Of a stretch of DNA of 64,000 nucleotides, positions 1 through 9,936 are shown in pieces. This DNA is from Cupriavidus lacunae. Its GTDB lineage: Bacteria; Pseudomonadota; Gammaproteobacteria; Burkholderiales; Burkholderiaceae. The notes below the pieces were generated by a model, which worked only from the letters and a program-made list of their open reading frames with translations, was not told the origin of the DNA and did not search any database. The stretch's first letter is position 1. Each line of letters opens with the position of its first letter. The stretch covers positions 62,001-126,000 of the forward strand of contig NZ_QKWJ01000009.1 of NCBI RefSeq assembly GCF_003353055.1. Direction: 5' to 3'. The translations under genes were made by a program, and so were the position numbers.

Positions 1-1472
1 TGGCCGTGTACTTCGGCGCACTGTTCTTCCCCCCCGGCAATGAGAGTGCCGCCTTCCTCGCCAGCCTAGCCACCTTCGGCGCCGGCTTCCTGATCCGCCC
101 GGTGGGCGCGCTGCTGTTCGGCCGCCTGGGCGACCTGATCGGCCGCAAGTACACCTTCCTGGTCACCATCCTGCTGATGGGCGTGGCCACCGTGGGCGTG
201 GGCGTGCTGCCGACGTACCAGCAGATCGGCATCACCGCCACGGTGCTGCTGGTGCTGCTGCGCCTGCTGCAGGGACTGGCCCTGGGCGGGGAGGTTGGCG
301 GCGCGGTCACGTACGTGGCCGAGCATTCGCCGGTACACAAGCGCGGCCTGTACACCAGCTCGCTGCAGACCACCGCAACGCTGGGGCTGCTCTCCTCGCT
401 GTTCGTGGTGTACCTGCTGAAGACCTTCCTGACCGAGACGGAATTCCGCGCCTGGGGATGGCGCATCCCGTTCATCGTGTCGCTGGTCATGCTGGTGATC
501 TCGGTCTACATCCGCGGCAAGCTGCATGAGTCGCCGGTGTTCGCGCGCATGAAGGCCAGCAATGCCACCTCCAAGGCCCCGATCCGCGACAGCTTCACCA
601 AATGGGAGAACCTGAAGTCGGTGCTGCTGCTGTTCGTGGTGGCGGCGGGGCTGGGAGCGATCTTCGGCACCGGGCACTTCTATTCGATGTTCTTCGTCAA
701 CAAGACGCTGCACGTGCCGATCGAAACCGTCCATATGCTGATCGCGATCGCGCTGGTGGTGGCCACGCCGTGCTATTTGTTCTTCGGCTGGCTGTCGGAC
801 CGCATCGGCCGCAAGTACATCATGATGGCCGCCTGCCTGCTGGCAGCGGTGTGCATCCAGCCGGTATTCAAGGGCCTGACCCACTACGCCAACCCGGCGC
901 TGGAGCAGTTCCAGCAGCAAGGGGCGGTCCAGGTTACCGCTGGTGACTGTAAGGCGCGCCTGTTCGGCGAGCCGGTGTCCGCCTGCGACAAGATCCGCGG
1001 CTACCTGACCGACCTGGGCGTGGGCTACAGCTTCGTGCCCTCCGGCAATCCGGCCCAGGCGGAGCTCCGTATCGGCGACCACACGCTGCAAGGCTTTGAC
1101 CGCAATGCGATCAAGGGCGCCCTGGTGGCAGCCGGCTGGCCGGAGCGCGCCGACCCTGCAAAGATGAACACACCGATGGTGTTCGTGCTGCTGCTGGTGC
1201 CGATCCTGTTCCTGGCCATGGTGTATGGGCCGATGGCCGCGTTCATGGTGGAGCTGTTCCCGGCCAGGGTCCGCTACACCTCCTTGTCGCTGCCCTTCCA
1301 CCTTGGCGCCGGCTGGGTCGGCGGCATGCTGTCCTTCGTGGTCACGGCGATGAACGTGTCCAGCGGCGACGTCTACTTTGGCCTGTGGTATCCGGTGGTG
1401 ATCGCGGGCCTGGCCTTCATCATCGGCATGGTGTTCGTGCCCGAGACGCGCGGCCGCGACCTGGCCACCTGA
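1..1472 (+). CDS. MHS-family MFS symporter, 5' end outside window
   Basis: Inner-membrane metabolite:H+ symporter of the ShiA/ProP/KgtP type. The frame is open to the window edge (codons from position 3), so the first membrane segment and the true start are missing. The remaining 489 residues show the MFS loop signature G-R-L-G-D-L-I-G-R-K after the second helix and its repeat G-W-L-S-D-R-I-G-R-K in the second half. A polar insert of roughly 90 residues lies between two late helices (about 300-390), which many MHS transporters carry. It precedes an ABC importer and a ring-hydroxylating oxygenase, so an aromatic or other organic acid is the likely substrate; that is inference. The family call is safe, the substrate is not. 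Confidence 0.88.
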   Translation, partial: AVYFGALFFPPGNESAAFLASLATFGAGFLIRPVGALLFGRLGDLIGRKYTFLVTILLMGVATVGVGVLPTYQQIGITATVLLVLLRLLQGLALGGEVGGAVTYVAEHSPVHKRGLYTSSLQTTATLGLLSSLFVVYLLKTFLTETEFRAWGWRIPFIVSLVMLVISVYIRGKLHESPVFARMKASNATSKAPIRDSFTKWENLKSVLLLFVVAAGLGAIFGTGHFYSMFFVNKTLHVPIETVHMLIAIALVVATPCYLFFGWLSDRIGRKYIMMAACLLAAVCIQPVFKGLTHYANPALEQFQQQGAVQVTAGDCKARLFGEPVSACDKIRGYLTDLGVGYSFVPSGNPAQAELRIGDHTLQGFDRNAIKGALVAAGWPERADPAKMNTPMVFVLLLVPILFLAMVYGPMAAFMVELFPARVRYTSLSLPFHLGAGWVGGMLSFVVTAMNVSSGDVYFGLWYPVVIAGLAFIIGMVFVPETRGRDLAT

Positions 1473-1530
1473 ACCCGCCGCCCGGCGCACCTGCAGGGCG
1501 GAGACATCCGCCCTTTTCTCCGACACATAC

Positions 1531-1542
1531 TCAGCATACTGA
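1531..1542. promoter_or_regulatory. TCAGCATACTGA operator before ABC importer operon
   Basis: Inverted repeat TCAG-CATA-CTGA, 98 bp before the binding-protein start codon. The identical 12-mer recurs at 6389-6400 in front of the dioxygenase operon. The convergent MarR-type regulator downstream is the likely binder. Sequence match seen; binding inferred. Confidence 0.6.
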
Positions 1543-1639
1543 TCTTCTACCGGATGCAGGCGCAGCGATGGCGCCCGCGTCCGGCGAATGCAGCCATCGC
1601 CATTTTCCATTTTCTTCGCGCAGACAACCTGGAGTCCCC

Positions 1640-2857
1640 ATGTCCACCTCTCGCATTCTCCGCACCCTTGCCGCCTCGTCCGCCTTGCTGGGCCTGGCCT
1701 CGGCCACGCCTGCCCTGGCTGATGCCAGCGGCGTCAAGATCGGCGTCATCACCGATATGTCCGGCTCCTATGCCGACCTCTCCGGCAAAGGCTCGGTCGT
1801 GGCCGCGCAGATGGCGGTGGAGGAGTTCGGCGGCAAGGCGCTGGGCAAGCCGGTCACGGTGCTGTCCGCCGATCACCAGAACAAGGCGGATATCGCCTCG
1901 TCGCTGGCGCGCCGCTGGTTCGATACCGATGGCGTCGACATGGTGATCGACTTCCCCAACTCGTCGACCGCGCTGGCCGTGCAGGAAGTGGCGCGGCAGA
2001 AGCAGAAGATCGACATCGTTTCCACCGGCGGCGCCATGGCGCTGACCAACCAGAACTGTTCGCCGACCGGCTTCCATTGGTCCTGGGATACCTACTCGGT
2101 GTCCTATCCGCTGGTGCGGCGCATGATCGACCAGGGCCGCAACAGCTGGTACTACATCACCGTGGACTATGCCTTCGGCCAGTCGCTGGAAGCCGACTTC
2201 CGCAAGGCGGTCGATGCCAGCGGCGGCAAGAACGTGGGCAGCACCCGGCATCCGCTCAATGCCAGCGACTTCAGCAGCCCCGTGGTCGCTGCGTCGGCCT
2301 CCAAGGCCAAGGTGGTGGTGTTGGCCAACGCCGGCAACGACATGATCAACGGCGTCAAGGCAGCCGGCGAGTTCGGCCTGATCAAGGCCGGCCAGACCGT
2401 GATCACACCGTCCACCTTCATCACCGACATCAAGAGCCTGGGCCTGAACACCGCACAGGGCCTGACCTATGTGGATCCGTTCAGGCTCGACCTCGACGCG
2501 AAGTCGAAGGACTTCGTCGAGCGCTACTACAAGCGCCAGAAGACCTACCCCACGCATGGGCAGATCGGTGTCTATTCCGGCGTGCTGCACTACCTGAAGG
2601 CCGTGGAGGCTGCCAAGACGGTCGATGGCCCCGCCGTGGCGGAGAAGATGCGCGCGCTGCCGGTCAACGACGCCTTCGTGCACAACGGGAAGGTCCGCGC
2701 CGATGGCCGCATGGTGCATGACATGTACCTGGCGCAGGCCAAGACGCCGGCTGAATCCAAGGGGCCCTGGGACCTGGTCAAGTACATCGGCACCATTCCC
2801 GGCGACGAGGCGTTCCGCCCCCTGTCCGCCAGCGAGTGCCCGCTGGTCAGGAAGTGA
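1640..2857 (+). CDS. ABC importer substrate-binding protein, branched-chain amino acid type
   Basis: Periplasmic ligand-binding protein (Peripla_BP_6/LivK-like fold) that feeds the permeases and ATPases encoded next. The 405-residue product starts at an ATG preceded by GGAG at 1631-1634. It has a clear Sec signal peptide of about 27 residues ending in A-L-A, followed by the family opening V-K-I-G-V-I-T-D-M-S-G. A longer upstream frame exists but lacks a signal peptide at its start. In Burkholderiales many such importers next to oxygenase genes take up aromatic acids rather than amino acids; the neighbours suggest that here. It is the first gene of a five-gene transport operon and the operator at 1531 lies in its leader. 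Confidence 0.9.
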   Translation: MSTSRILRTLAASSALLGLASATPALADASGVKIGVITDMSGSYADLSGKGSVVAAQMAVEEFGGKALGKPVTVLSADHQNKADIASSLARRWFDTDGVDMVIDFPNSSTALAVQEVARQKQKIDIVSTGGAMALTNQNCSPTGFHWSWDTYSVSYPLVRRMIDQGRNSWYYITVDYAFGQSLEADFRKAVDASGGKNVGSTRHPLNASDFSSPVVAASASKAKVVVLANAGNDMINGVKAAGEFGLIKAGQTVITPSTFITDIKSLGLNTAQGLTYVDPFRLDLDAKSKDFVERYYKRQKTYPTHGQIGVYSGVLHYLKAVEAAKTVDGPAVAEKMRALPVNDAFVHNGKVRADGRMVHDMYLAQAKTPAESKGPWDLVKYIGTIPGDEAFRPLSASECPLVRK

Positions 2858-2864
2858 GCGCGCC

Positions 2865-3658
2865 ATGCCAGACCAAGACGTGATCCTGCGCACGCAAGGG
2901 CTGACCAAGGCGTTCAAGGGCTTTACCGCCGTCAGCGATGTCAGCCTGTCGGTGCGGCGAGGCTCCATCCATGCCCTGATCGGCCCGAACGGCGCCGGCA
3001 AGACTACCTGCTTCAACCTGCTGACCAAGTTCCACGCGCCGTCGTCCGGCTCGATCCACTTCAACGGCACCGATATCACCGCGCTGCGGCCGGCCGAGAT
3101 TGCCCGCATGGGCGTGATCCGTTCGTTCCAGATCTCAGCGGTGTTCCCGCAACTGACGGTGCTGGAGAACGTGCGCATCGCGCTGCAGCGCAAGCTGGGG
3201 ACGGCCTGGCATTTCTGGCGCGGCAAGCGCTCGCTGTCGCGGCTGGATGCGCGCGCGATGGAGCTGCTCGATGCCGTTGGCCTGGCCAGCTTCGCGCACC
3301 TGGGCACGGCTGAGCTGGCCTATGGCCGCAAGCGCGCGCTGGAGCTTGCCACCACGCTTGCGACCGACCCGGAACTGATGCTGCTGGACGAGCCCACGCA
3401 GGGCATGGGCCATGAGGACGTCGAAACCGTGACCGCGCTGATCAAGCGCGTGTCGGCGGGCCGGACCGTGCTGATGGTGGAACACAACATGGGCGTGGTG
3501 TCCTCGATCGTGGATCGCATTACCGTGCTGCAGCGCGGCGCGATCCTGGCCGAAGGCAGCTACGACGAGATATCGCGCAACCCGCAGGTGAAGGAAGCAT
3601 ATATGGGTACGACAGATGACGAACAAGCGCTGCCGGTGCAGGCGGCTACGGAGGCGGC

Positions 3659-3662
<4 letters not shown>
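2865..3662 (+). CDS. ABC importer ATP-binding protein, LivG-like
   Basis: Cytoplasmic ATPase of the importer, 265 residues. The Walker A motif G-P-N-G-A-G-K-T-T is intact, the Walker B region reads L-M-L-L-D-E-P, and the switch His is in V-E-H-N-M. The signature loop reads L-A-Y-G-R rather than the textbook L-S-G-G-Q, which is usual for LivG proteins. The ATG at 2865 follows the binding-protein stop by 7 bp; the longer open frame upstream is only the shadow of that gene. The end overlaps the next ATPase gene by four bases (ATGA), so the two ATPases are probably translated together. LivG/LivF pairs form a heterodimer on the permeases. Confidence 0.92.
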
Positions 3663-4396
<734 letters not shown>

Positions 4397-4408
4397 GGAG
4401 ATATTGGT

Positions 4409-5293
4409 ATGGAAATGTTTGGAGTGCCCCTGCCTGCGCTGCTGAGTCAGTTGCTGCTGGGGCTGGTCAACGGATCGTTCTACGCGATCCTGAGCCTGGG
4501 GCTGGCCGTGATCTTCGGCCTGCTCAACGTGATCAACTTCGCACATGGCGCGCTGTTCATGCTGGGCGCGGTACTGGCATGGATGGGACTGAACTACCTT
4601 GGGCTGAATTACTGGCTGATGCTGCTGCTGGCACCGCTGGTGGCAGGCGCGCTTGGCGTGGTGCTCGAGCGCACCATGCTGCGCCACCTGTATCGCTTCG
4701 ACCACCTGTACGGGCTGCTGCTGACGCTGGGCCTCTGCCTGCTGATTGAGGGCGCGCTGCGTTCCTTCTATGGGGTCTCGGGCCTGCCCTACCCCACCCC
4801 GGAAGCCCTGACCGGTGTCAGCAACCTGGGCTTCATGGTGCTGCCCAACTACCGGGCCTGGGTCGTGGTGGCTTCGCTGACGGTGTGCTTCGCCACCTGG
4901 TTCGTGATCGAGAAGACCCGGCTTGGCGCTTACCTGCGCGCCGGCACCGAAAATCCACGCATCGTCGAAGCCTTCGGCGTGAATGTGCCACTGCTGGTGA
5001 CGCTGACCTACGCCTTCGGCGTGGGGCTGGCAGCACTCGCAGGCGTGCTGGCCGCGCCGGTCATGCAGGTCTCGCCGCTGATGGGGCAGAACCTGATCAT
5101 CACGGTGTTCGCGGTGGTCGTGATCGGCGGCATGGGATCGATTCTCGGCTCGATCTTCACCGGGCTGGGGCTGGGTGTCTTCGAGGGCATCACCAAAGTC
5201 TATTACCCCGAAGCCTCGGCAACCGTCGTCTTTGTCGCCATGGTGTGCGTGCTGCTGGTGCGCCCGGCTGGCCTGTTTGGAAAGGAGAAGTGA
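4409..5293 (+). CDS. ABC importer permease, LivH-like
   Basis: Inner-membrane permease of 294 residues with about eight hydrophobic segments. It carries the LivH signature stretch N-G-S-F-Y-A-I-L-S-L-G-L-A near the N-terminus and the conserved loop G-G-M-G-S-I-L-G-S near residues 230-240, which contacts the ATPases. The ATG follows a strong AAGGAG ribosome binding site at 4396-4401. The stop overlaps the next permease start (TGATG at 5291-5295). It pairs with the LivM-like protein to form the translocation channel. Confidence 0.92.
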   Translation: MEMFGVPLPALLSQLLLGLVNGSFYAILSLGLAVIFGLLNVINFAHGALFMLGAVLAWMGLNYLGLNYWLMLLLAPLVAGALGVVLERTMLRHLYRFDHLYGLLLTLGLCLLIEGALRSFYGVSGLPYPTPEALTGVSNLGFMVLPNYRAWVVVASLTVCFATWFVIEKTRLGAYLRAGTENPRIVEAFGVNVPLLVTLTYAFGVGLAALAGVLAAPVMQVSPLMGQNLIITVFAVVVIGGMGSILGSIFTGLGLGVFEGITKVYYPEASATVVFVAMVCVLLVRPAGLFGKEK

Positions 5294-6342
5294 TGGCAAA
5301 TCCCAACCGCGCAACGCTCGCGTACGGGCTGCTGCTGGCAGTGCTGCTGCTCGCGCCCTGGCTGGGCGCCTACCCGGTGCTAGTGATGAAGCTGCTGTGC
5401 TTCGCGCTCTTTGCCTGCGCCTTCAACCTGCTGCTCGGCTACACCGGGTTGGTGTCGTTCGGTCACGCCGCGTTCTTTGGCGGCGCTGCCTATGCCTGCG
5501 GCTATGCGATCAAGTCGCTGCAGCTGACCCCGGAGCTTGGCCTGCTGGCCGGCACGGCGTTCGGTGCCCTGCTGGGACTGGTGTTCGGCGCCCTGGCGAT
5601 CCGGCGCCAGGGCATCTACTTCGCCATGATCACGCTGGCGCTGGCACAGATGTTCTACTTCTTCTGCCTGCAGGCGCCGGTGACCGGCGGCGAAGACGGC
5701 ATGCAGGCGGTGCCGCGCGGCAGCCTGTTCGGCGTGTTGCCGCTGGCGTCGGACCACACCATGTACTACGTCGTGCTGGCGATCACTGCCGCGGCATTCC
5801 TGGGGATCATGCGCATCGTCAATTCGCCGTTCGGGCAGATACTGCGCGCGATCAAGGAGAACGAACCCCGCGCGGTGTCGCTGGGCTATGACGCCGACCG
5901 CTTCAAGCTGCTGGCGTTCGTGCTGTCGTCGGCGCTGGCAGGACTTGCGGGCGCGCTCAAGACCCTGGTGCTGGGCTTCGCCACGCTGACCGATGTGCAC
6001 TGGATGATGTCCGGCTCCGTGATCCTGATAACGCTGGTGGGCGGCATGGGCACGCTGTCGGGCCCGCTCGTGGGCGCGCTGGTCGTCGTCGCGCTGGAAA
6101 ACAAGCTGGGGGACCTCGGCAGCGCGCTGGCGTCGATGACGGGCATCGGCTGGTTCGATGCGCTGGGCGAGTCGGTCAGCATGGTGACCGGGCTGATCTT
6201 CGTGGTCTGCGTGCTGACCTTTCGCCGCGGCATCATGGGCGAGATCCTGGCACGCTGGCAGGCGCGGCCGCACACGGCCCCCGCAGCGTCCCCGGCCACG
6301 GTGCCGGCCAGCCCCGGCACCCCTAGCACCGGTCAGGGTTAA
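5293..6342 (+). CDS. ABC importer permease, LivM-like
   Basis: Second permease, 349 residues, with the LivM features G-Y-T-G-L-V-S-F-G-H-A-A-F-F-G-G near residue 50 and the ATPase-contact loop G-G-M-G-T-L-S-G-P. The start codon overlaps the LivH-like stop, with AAAGGAG just upstream at 5281-5287. The C-terminal 25 residues are a Pro/Ala/Thr-rich tail beyond the usual end. It is the last gene of the importer operon: the next gene begins after 82 bp that hold the paired operators at 6367-6400. Confidence 0.92.
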   Translation: MANPNRATLAYGLLLAVLLLAPWLGAYPVLVMKLLCFALFACAFNLLLGYTGLVSFGHAAFFGGAAYACGYAIKSLQLTPELGLLAGTAFGALLGLVFGALAIRRQGIYFAMITLALAQMFYFFCLQAPVTGGEDGMQAVPRGSLFGVLPLASDHTMYYVVLAITAAAFLGIMRIVNSPFGQILRAIKENEPRAVSLGYDADRFKLLAFVLSSALAGLAGALKTLVLGFATLTDVHWMMSGSVILITLVGGMGTLSGPLVGALVVVALENKLGDLGSALASMTGIGWFDALGESVSMVTGLIFVVCVLTFRRGIMGEILARWQARPHTAPAASPATVPASPGTPSTGQG

Positions 6343-6366
6343 CCAGAATACTTCGCACCCAAAACA

Positions 6367-6400
6367 TCAGTACACTGATCTTATATATTCAGCATACTGA
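6367..6400. promoter_or_regulatory. Paired TCAGN4CTGA operators before dioxygenase operon
   Basis: Two inverted repeats, TCAGTACACTGA (6367-6378) and TCAGCATACTGA (6389-6400), start 22 bp apart, two helical turns. A -10-like TATATT lies between them, so a bound dimer pair would cover the promoter. The second copy is identical to the site at 1531. No convincing -35 was found. MarR binding is inferred. Confidence 0.62.
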
Positions 6401-6424
6401 CAAATTAGATTCACGGAGATTGCC

Positions 6425-6730
6425 ATGGCATGGATTGAAATCGATGCGGCGAACACACTGCAGAACGACGAAGTAATGCCGCTGACGCTGGGCGACCGCC
6501 AGCTCGCCGTCTATCGCAGCGAGGACGAGTACTTTGTCACCGACAACGTCTGCACGCACCAGTACGCCTTGCTGTCCGACGGCTACCTCGAAGACGGCTG
6601 CATCGAGTGCCCCTTGCACCAGGCGCGCTTCGACATCCGCTCCGGCAAGGCGATGTGCGCGCCCGCCACCAGCGACATCCGCACCTACCCGGTCAAGTTC
6701 GAAGACAGCCGGGTCTGGGTCGAGCTTTGA
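6425..6730 (+). CDS. Rieske [2Fe-2S] ferredoxin of ring-hydroxylating oxygenase
   Basis: Small soluble electron carrier, 101 residues, passing electrons from the reductase encoded next to the oxygenase alpha subunit. The Rieske ligands are visible as C-T-H and, about 17 residues later, C-P-L-H. The protein is the length of NagAb/AndAb-type ferredoxins. The ATG follows ACGGAGA, and the stop overlaps the reductase start (TGATG). It heads the oxygenase operon directly behind the paired operators. Confidence 0.93.
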   Translation: MAWIEIDAANTLQNDEVMPLTLGDRQLAVYRSEDEYFVTDNVCTHQYALLSDGYLEDGCIECPLHQARFDIRSGKAMCAPATSDIRTYPVKFEDSRVWVEL

Positions 6731-8022
6731 TGGAACCGGTCATGTCACAGCACACGTCCATCCTGATCGTCGGCGCGGGCCAGGCCGGCGCCATGGCCGC
6801 CGCCGCGCTGCGCAAGCTGGGCCACGGCGGGCGCATCGTCATGGCCGGCGGCGAGCGGCATGCGCCGTATGAACGCCCCCCGCTGTCCAAGTCGGTGCTG
6901 GCGGACAGTGCGCAGGACGGCAGCATCGGCGTGCATCCCGCCAGCTTTTATGCGGAGCACGAGATCGAACTGCGGCTTGGCACCCCGGTCACCGCGCTGG
7001 ACCCCGCGCAGCGCGTAGCCCATTGCGCCGACGGGGACGCCATCCGCTACGACGCCTGCCTGCTCGCCACCGGCGGAAATGCGCGTGCGCTTCCCGTGCT
7101 GCCGCCGGGCACGCAGCACGTGCACTACCTGCGCACGCTCGACGACGCCGCGCGCCTGCGCAGCGCCATGCAGATTGCGGGCGAGGTGGTGGTGATCGGC
7201 GGCGGCTTCCTCGGCCTGGAGACAGCTTCCACCGCGGCCGCACTGGGCCTGCGGGTCACGCTGATCGAAAGCGCGGACCGCCTGCTCGGCCGCGCCCTGC
7301 CCCCGGAACTCAGCGACTGGCTGGCACAGCGCGCCCGCGCACAGGGCGTAGCGCTGCGGCTGGGGTGCGGCATTGCCGCCTGCGAGGCGCAGGCCGGCGG
7401 CGTGCACCTGGGCCTGGCCGATGGCACGGCGCTACACGCACCGCTGGTGGTGGTCGCGATCGGCCTGGCGCCCGAAGTCACGCTTGGCGCCGCGGCCGGG
7501 CTGGCGCTGCACCCGGTCAACGGCGGCATCCGGGTCGATGAGCAGGGCCGAACCAGCGTACCCGGCATCTACGCGGCGGGCGATTGCTGCAGCCAGTACC
7601 AGCCGCTGTTCGGCGCCGAGGTACGGCTGGAATCGTGGCAATGCGCCAACGAGCAGGCGCGCATTGCCGCGGCGGCAATGCTGGGCCTGGCGACGGAGCC
7701 CGCGGCCACGCCGTGGTTCTGGACCGACCAGTTCGGCTGCAATGTGCAGATGCTGGGGACGGCCCAGGACGGCACCCGCTACGCCTGGCGCGGCATCGCC
7801 GCCAGCGATGCGCCCGCGCCCAGGTTCATGCTCCTCGGTACCCGGCAAGGCCGCCTGAGCCACGCCATTGCCGTCAACGCCGGCGGCGACCTGCGCCAGT
7901 TGCGCGCGCTGTTCGGGCAGGCCATCGAAAGCGTGCTGCCCCGCCTGTGCGACGACGCCCTGCCGCTGCGGCAACTCGTGCGCGATATCCAGGCCCAGGC
8001 AGCCAGCCCCATCACACTCTGA
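6730..8022 (+). CDS. Ferredoxin reductase of ring-hydroxylating oxygenase
   Basis: FAD- and NAD(P)H-dependent reductase of 430 residues, of the BphA4/AndAa type. The FAD-binding G-A-G-Q-A-G lies at about residues 13-18, the NAD-binding G-G-G-F-L-G-L-E at about 157-164, and the second FAD motif G-I-Y-A-A-G-D near 280. The start at 6730 is chosen because it overlaps the ferredoxin stop; an internal ATG at 6742 is possible. It supplies electrons from NAD(P)H to the Rieske ferredoxin. The stop is followed by GAAAGGA for the alpha subunit. Confidence 0.92.
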   Translation: MEPVMSQHTSILIVGAGQAGAMAAAALRKLGHGGRIVMAGGERHAPYERPPLSKSVLADSAQDGSIGVHPASFYAEHEIELRLGTPVTALDPAQRVAHCADGDAIRYDACLLATGGNARALPVLPPGTQHVHYLRTLDDAARLRSAMQIAGEVVVIGGGFLGLETASTAAALGLRVTLIESADRLLGRALPPELSDWLAQRARAQGVALRLGCGIAACEAQAGGVHLGLADGTALHAPLVVVAIGLAPEVTLGAAAGLALHPVNGGIRVDEQGRTSVPGIYAAGDCCSQYQPLFGAEVRLESWQCANEQARIAAAAMLGLATEPAATPWFWTDQFGCNVQMLGTAQDGTRYAWRGIAASDAPAPRFMLLGTRQGRLSHAIAVNAGGDLRQLRALFGQAIESVLPRLCDDALPLRQLVRDIQAQAASPITL

Positions 8023-8034
8023 AAGGAATTTCAC

Positions 8035-9324
8035 ATGTACCAGACACAAGCGGTGATCCAGCACACGCTGGGCAAGAAGAACCCGGGACTGGACGACTGC
8101 CGCTGGCCCGAAGACGCCCTGCATTACATCCCGGACTGGGTCTACACCAGCCAGGCCGTCCATGACCTGGAACTGCAGAAGATCTTTCGCGGACGCTCGT
8201 GGAACTATGTCGCGCTCGAGGCGGAGATTCCGAACGCCGGGGACTACAAGCGCTCCTTTGTCGGCGCGACGCCCGTGGTCGTGTCACGTGCCGAGGACGG
8301 CTCGGTCAACGTCTTCGAGAACCGCTGCGCCCACCGCGGTGCTGAGTTCTGCCGCCACAGCCAGGGCAACGCCAAGGAGTTCGTCTGCCCGTACCACCAG
8401 TGGTCCTATGACCTCAAGGGCAACCTGCAGGGCGTTCCGTTCAAGCGCGGCGTCAACCGTGCCGGGGGCATGCCCAAGGACTTCCGCAATGAAGACCACG
8501 GGCTGGTCAAGCTGCATGTGGCAACGCGCAACGGTGTGATCTTCGCCTCGTACGCAGCGGACATGGAAAGCCTGGAAGACTACATGACGCCGGAGATCCT
8601 CAAGGACTTCGACGTGGTCTTCAACGGCAAGCCGCTCAAGGTGCTTGGCTATTACAAGAACGAGCTGCCGTGCAACTGGAAGATGTACCACGAGAACCTG
8701 AAGGACCCCTACCACGCCACGCTGCTGCACTCCTTCCTGGTGGTGTTCGGGCTGCTGGTGGCGGGCAACGAATCCGCGATGATCGCCGACCCCGTGCACG
8801 GCCGCCACGGCACCATGGCCTCGGCCAAGAAAGAAGACAAGTACGCGGCGGTGAGCGACGAGAACAAGAAGGAGATGCGCTCCTACCATGAAGGCATGCG
8901 CCTCGAAGATGAGCGCTTCCTGGAATACATCAAGGAGTTCGACTCGCCGTGGTCGGTGACAATGCAGACGATCTGGCCGAACCTGATCGTGCAGCGCGAG
9001 ATGAACACGCTAGGCGTGCGCCAGATCGTGCCGAACGGCCCCGACAGCATGCTGATGCTGTGGACCATGTTTGGCTACGAGGACGATACCGAGGAGATGA
9101 CCCAGCACCGCCTGCGCCAGGGCAACCTGATGGGCCCTGCGGGCTTCCTGGGGCTGGAGGACAACGAGGCGATGAAGTTCGTGCAGGAAGGCGTGCGCCG
9201 CTCCAGCAGCGACCTGAACGTGATCAAGCTGGACCCGACGCAGGTCGGCACCTCCAGTTCACTGATCTCCGAATCCGCCATCCGCGCGATGTACCAGTAC
9301 TACCGCGGCGTGATGGGATTCTGA
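8035..9324 (+). CDS. Aromatic ring-hydroxylating dioxygenase, alpha subunit
   Basis: Catalytic large subunit, 429 residues. The Rieske cluster ligands are C98-x-H100 and C118-x2-H121. The mononuclear iron site is in the E-N-L-K-D-P-Y-H-A-T-L-L-H stretch, with D224 as the bridging residue and H227/H232 as iron ligands. The sequence style is closest to the NagG (salicylate 5-hydroxylase), AndAc (anthranilate dioxygenase) and TphA2 (terephthalate dioxygenase) group, judging by the shared A-E-I-P-N-A-G-D and G-G-M-P-K-D-F segments that I recall from NagG. The substrate is thus probably an aromatic carboxylate, but which one cannot be told. GAAAGGA at 8022-8028 supports the start. Beta subunit, ferredoxin and reductase are all adjacent. 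Confidence 0.9.
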   Translation: MYQTQAVIQHTLGKKNPGLDDCRWPEDALHYIPDWVYTSQAVHDLELQKIFRGRSWNYVALEAEIPNAGDYKRSFVGATPVVVSRAEDGSVNVFENRCAHRGAEFCRHSQGNAKEFVCPYHQWSYDLKGNLQGVPFKRGVNRAGGMPKDFRNEDHGLVKLHVATRNGVIFASYAADMESLEDYMTPEILKDFDVVFNGKPLKVLGYYKNELPCNWKMYHENLKDPYHATLLHSFLVVFGLLVAGNESAMIADPVHGRHGTMASAKKEDKYAAVSDENKKEMRSYHEGMRLEDERFLEYIKEFDSPWSVTMQTIWPNLIVQREMNTLGVRQIVPNGPDSMLMLWTMFGYEDDTEEMTQHRLRQGNLMGPAGFLGLEDNEAMKFVQEGVRRSSSDLNVIKLDPTQVGTSSSLISESAIRAMYQYYRGVMGF

Positions 9325-9365
9325 ACGGCTGCCAAAGGGATGACAAGAATGGGAATGCCAAGAAC

Positions 9366-9890
9366 ATGAAACCGATGAACTATTCTCTCTATCGCCCGAG
9401 CACGCTCGGCACCGCGCGCGCCATCGAACTGCGCCTGGAGATCGACGCCTTCCATGCGGATTACTGCGCCGTGCTCGACGCCGGGCTGGTCGAGCAATGG
9501 CCCGGCTTCTTCACCGAGGATGCGCTCTATCGCATCACCGCGCGTGAAAACGCCGAGCTCAACCTGCCGGTGGGCCTGGTGTACGCCGTAGGCATCGGCA
9601 TGATGCGCGACCGCGCCGCGGCGATCGCCAATACGCAGATGTTCGCGCCACGCTACAACCTGCACCTGGTCACCAACACACGCGTCAGCGACGAAACCGC
9701 CGACGGCGATATCGTGGCGCAAGCCAACTTCATGCTGCTGCAAACACTGGTGGAAGGGCCCACCACGATCCACCTGGCCGGCACCTACCACGACCGCTTC
9801 CGCCGCCAGGGCGGCAGGCTGCTGTTGCGCGAGCGGCAGGTGGTGTACGACACCACCATTATCGCCAACGACCTGGTCTACCCGGTCTGA
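9366..9890 (+). CDS. Aromatic ring-hydroxylating dioxygenase, beta subunit
   Basis: Small subunit with the SnoaL/NTF2-like fold, 174 residues, which forms the alpha3beta3 oxygenase with the preceding product. The core V-E-Q-W-P-G-F-F-T-E-D-A-L-Y-R-I is typical. The start is uncertain between ATG 9366 and ATG 9375; the ribosome binding site is weak for either. It is the last gene of the operon; a strong hairpin at 9908-9930 follows and the regulator converges from the other side. The gap of 41 bp after the alpha gene is the longest in the operon. Confidence 0.88.
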   Translation: MKPMNYSLYRPSTLGTARAIELRLEIDAFHADYCAVLDAGLVEQWPGFFTEDALYRITARENAELNLPVGLVYAVGIGMMRDRAAAIANTQMFAPRYNLHLVTNTRVSDETADGDIVAQANFMLLQTLVEGPTTIHLAGTYHDRFRRQGGRLLLRERQVVYDTTIIANDLVYPV

Positions 9891-9907
9891 GCCACGCCAT
9901 CCGGGGC

Positions 9908-9930
9908 ACGGCGGGCCTAGCGCCCGCCGT
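9908..9930. terminator. Bidirectional hairpin between dioxygenase operon and marR
   Basis: Perfect 9-bp stem ACGGCGGGC/GCCCGCCGT with loop CTAGC, between two convergent genes (stops at 9890 and 9937). Only a short CTTT follows on the plus strand, so the U-tract is weak. Confidence 0.6.
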
Positions 9931-9936
9931 CGTCTT

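Noticed and set aside
1547..3307. 586-residue minus-strand open frame opposite the ABC importer genes
   Set aside because: Arg/His-rich shadow without any recognisable domain.
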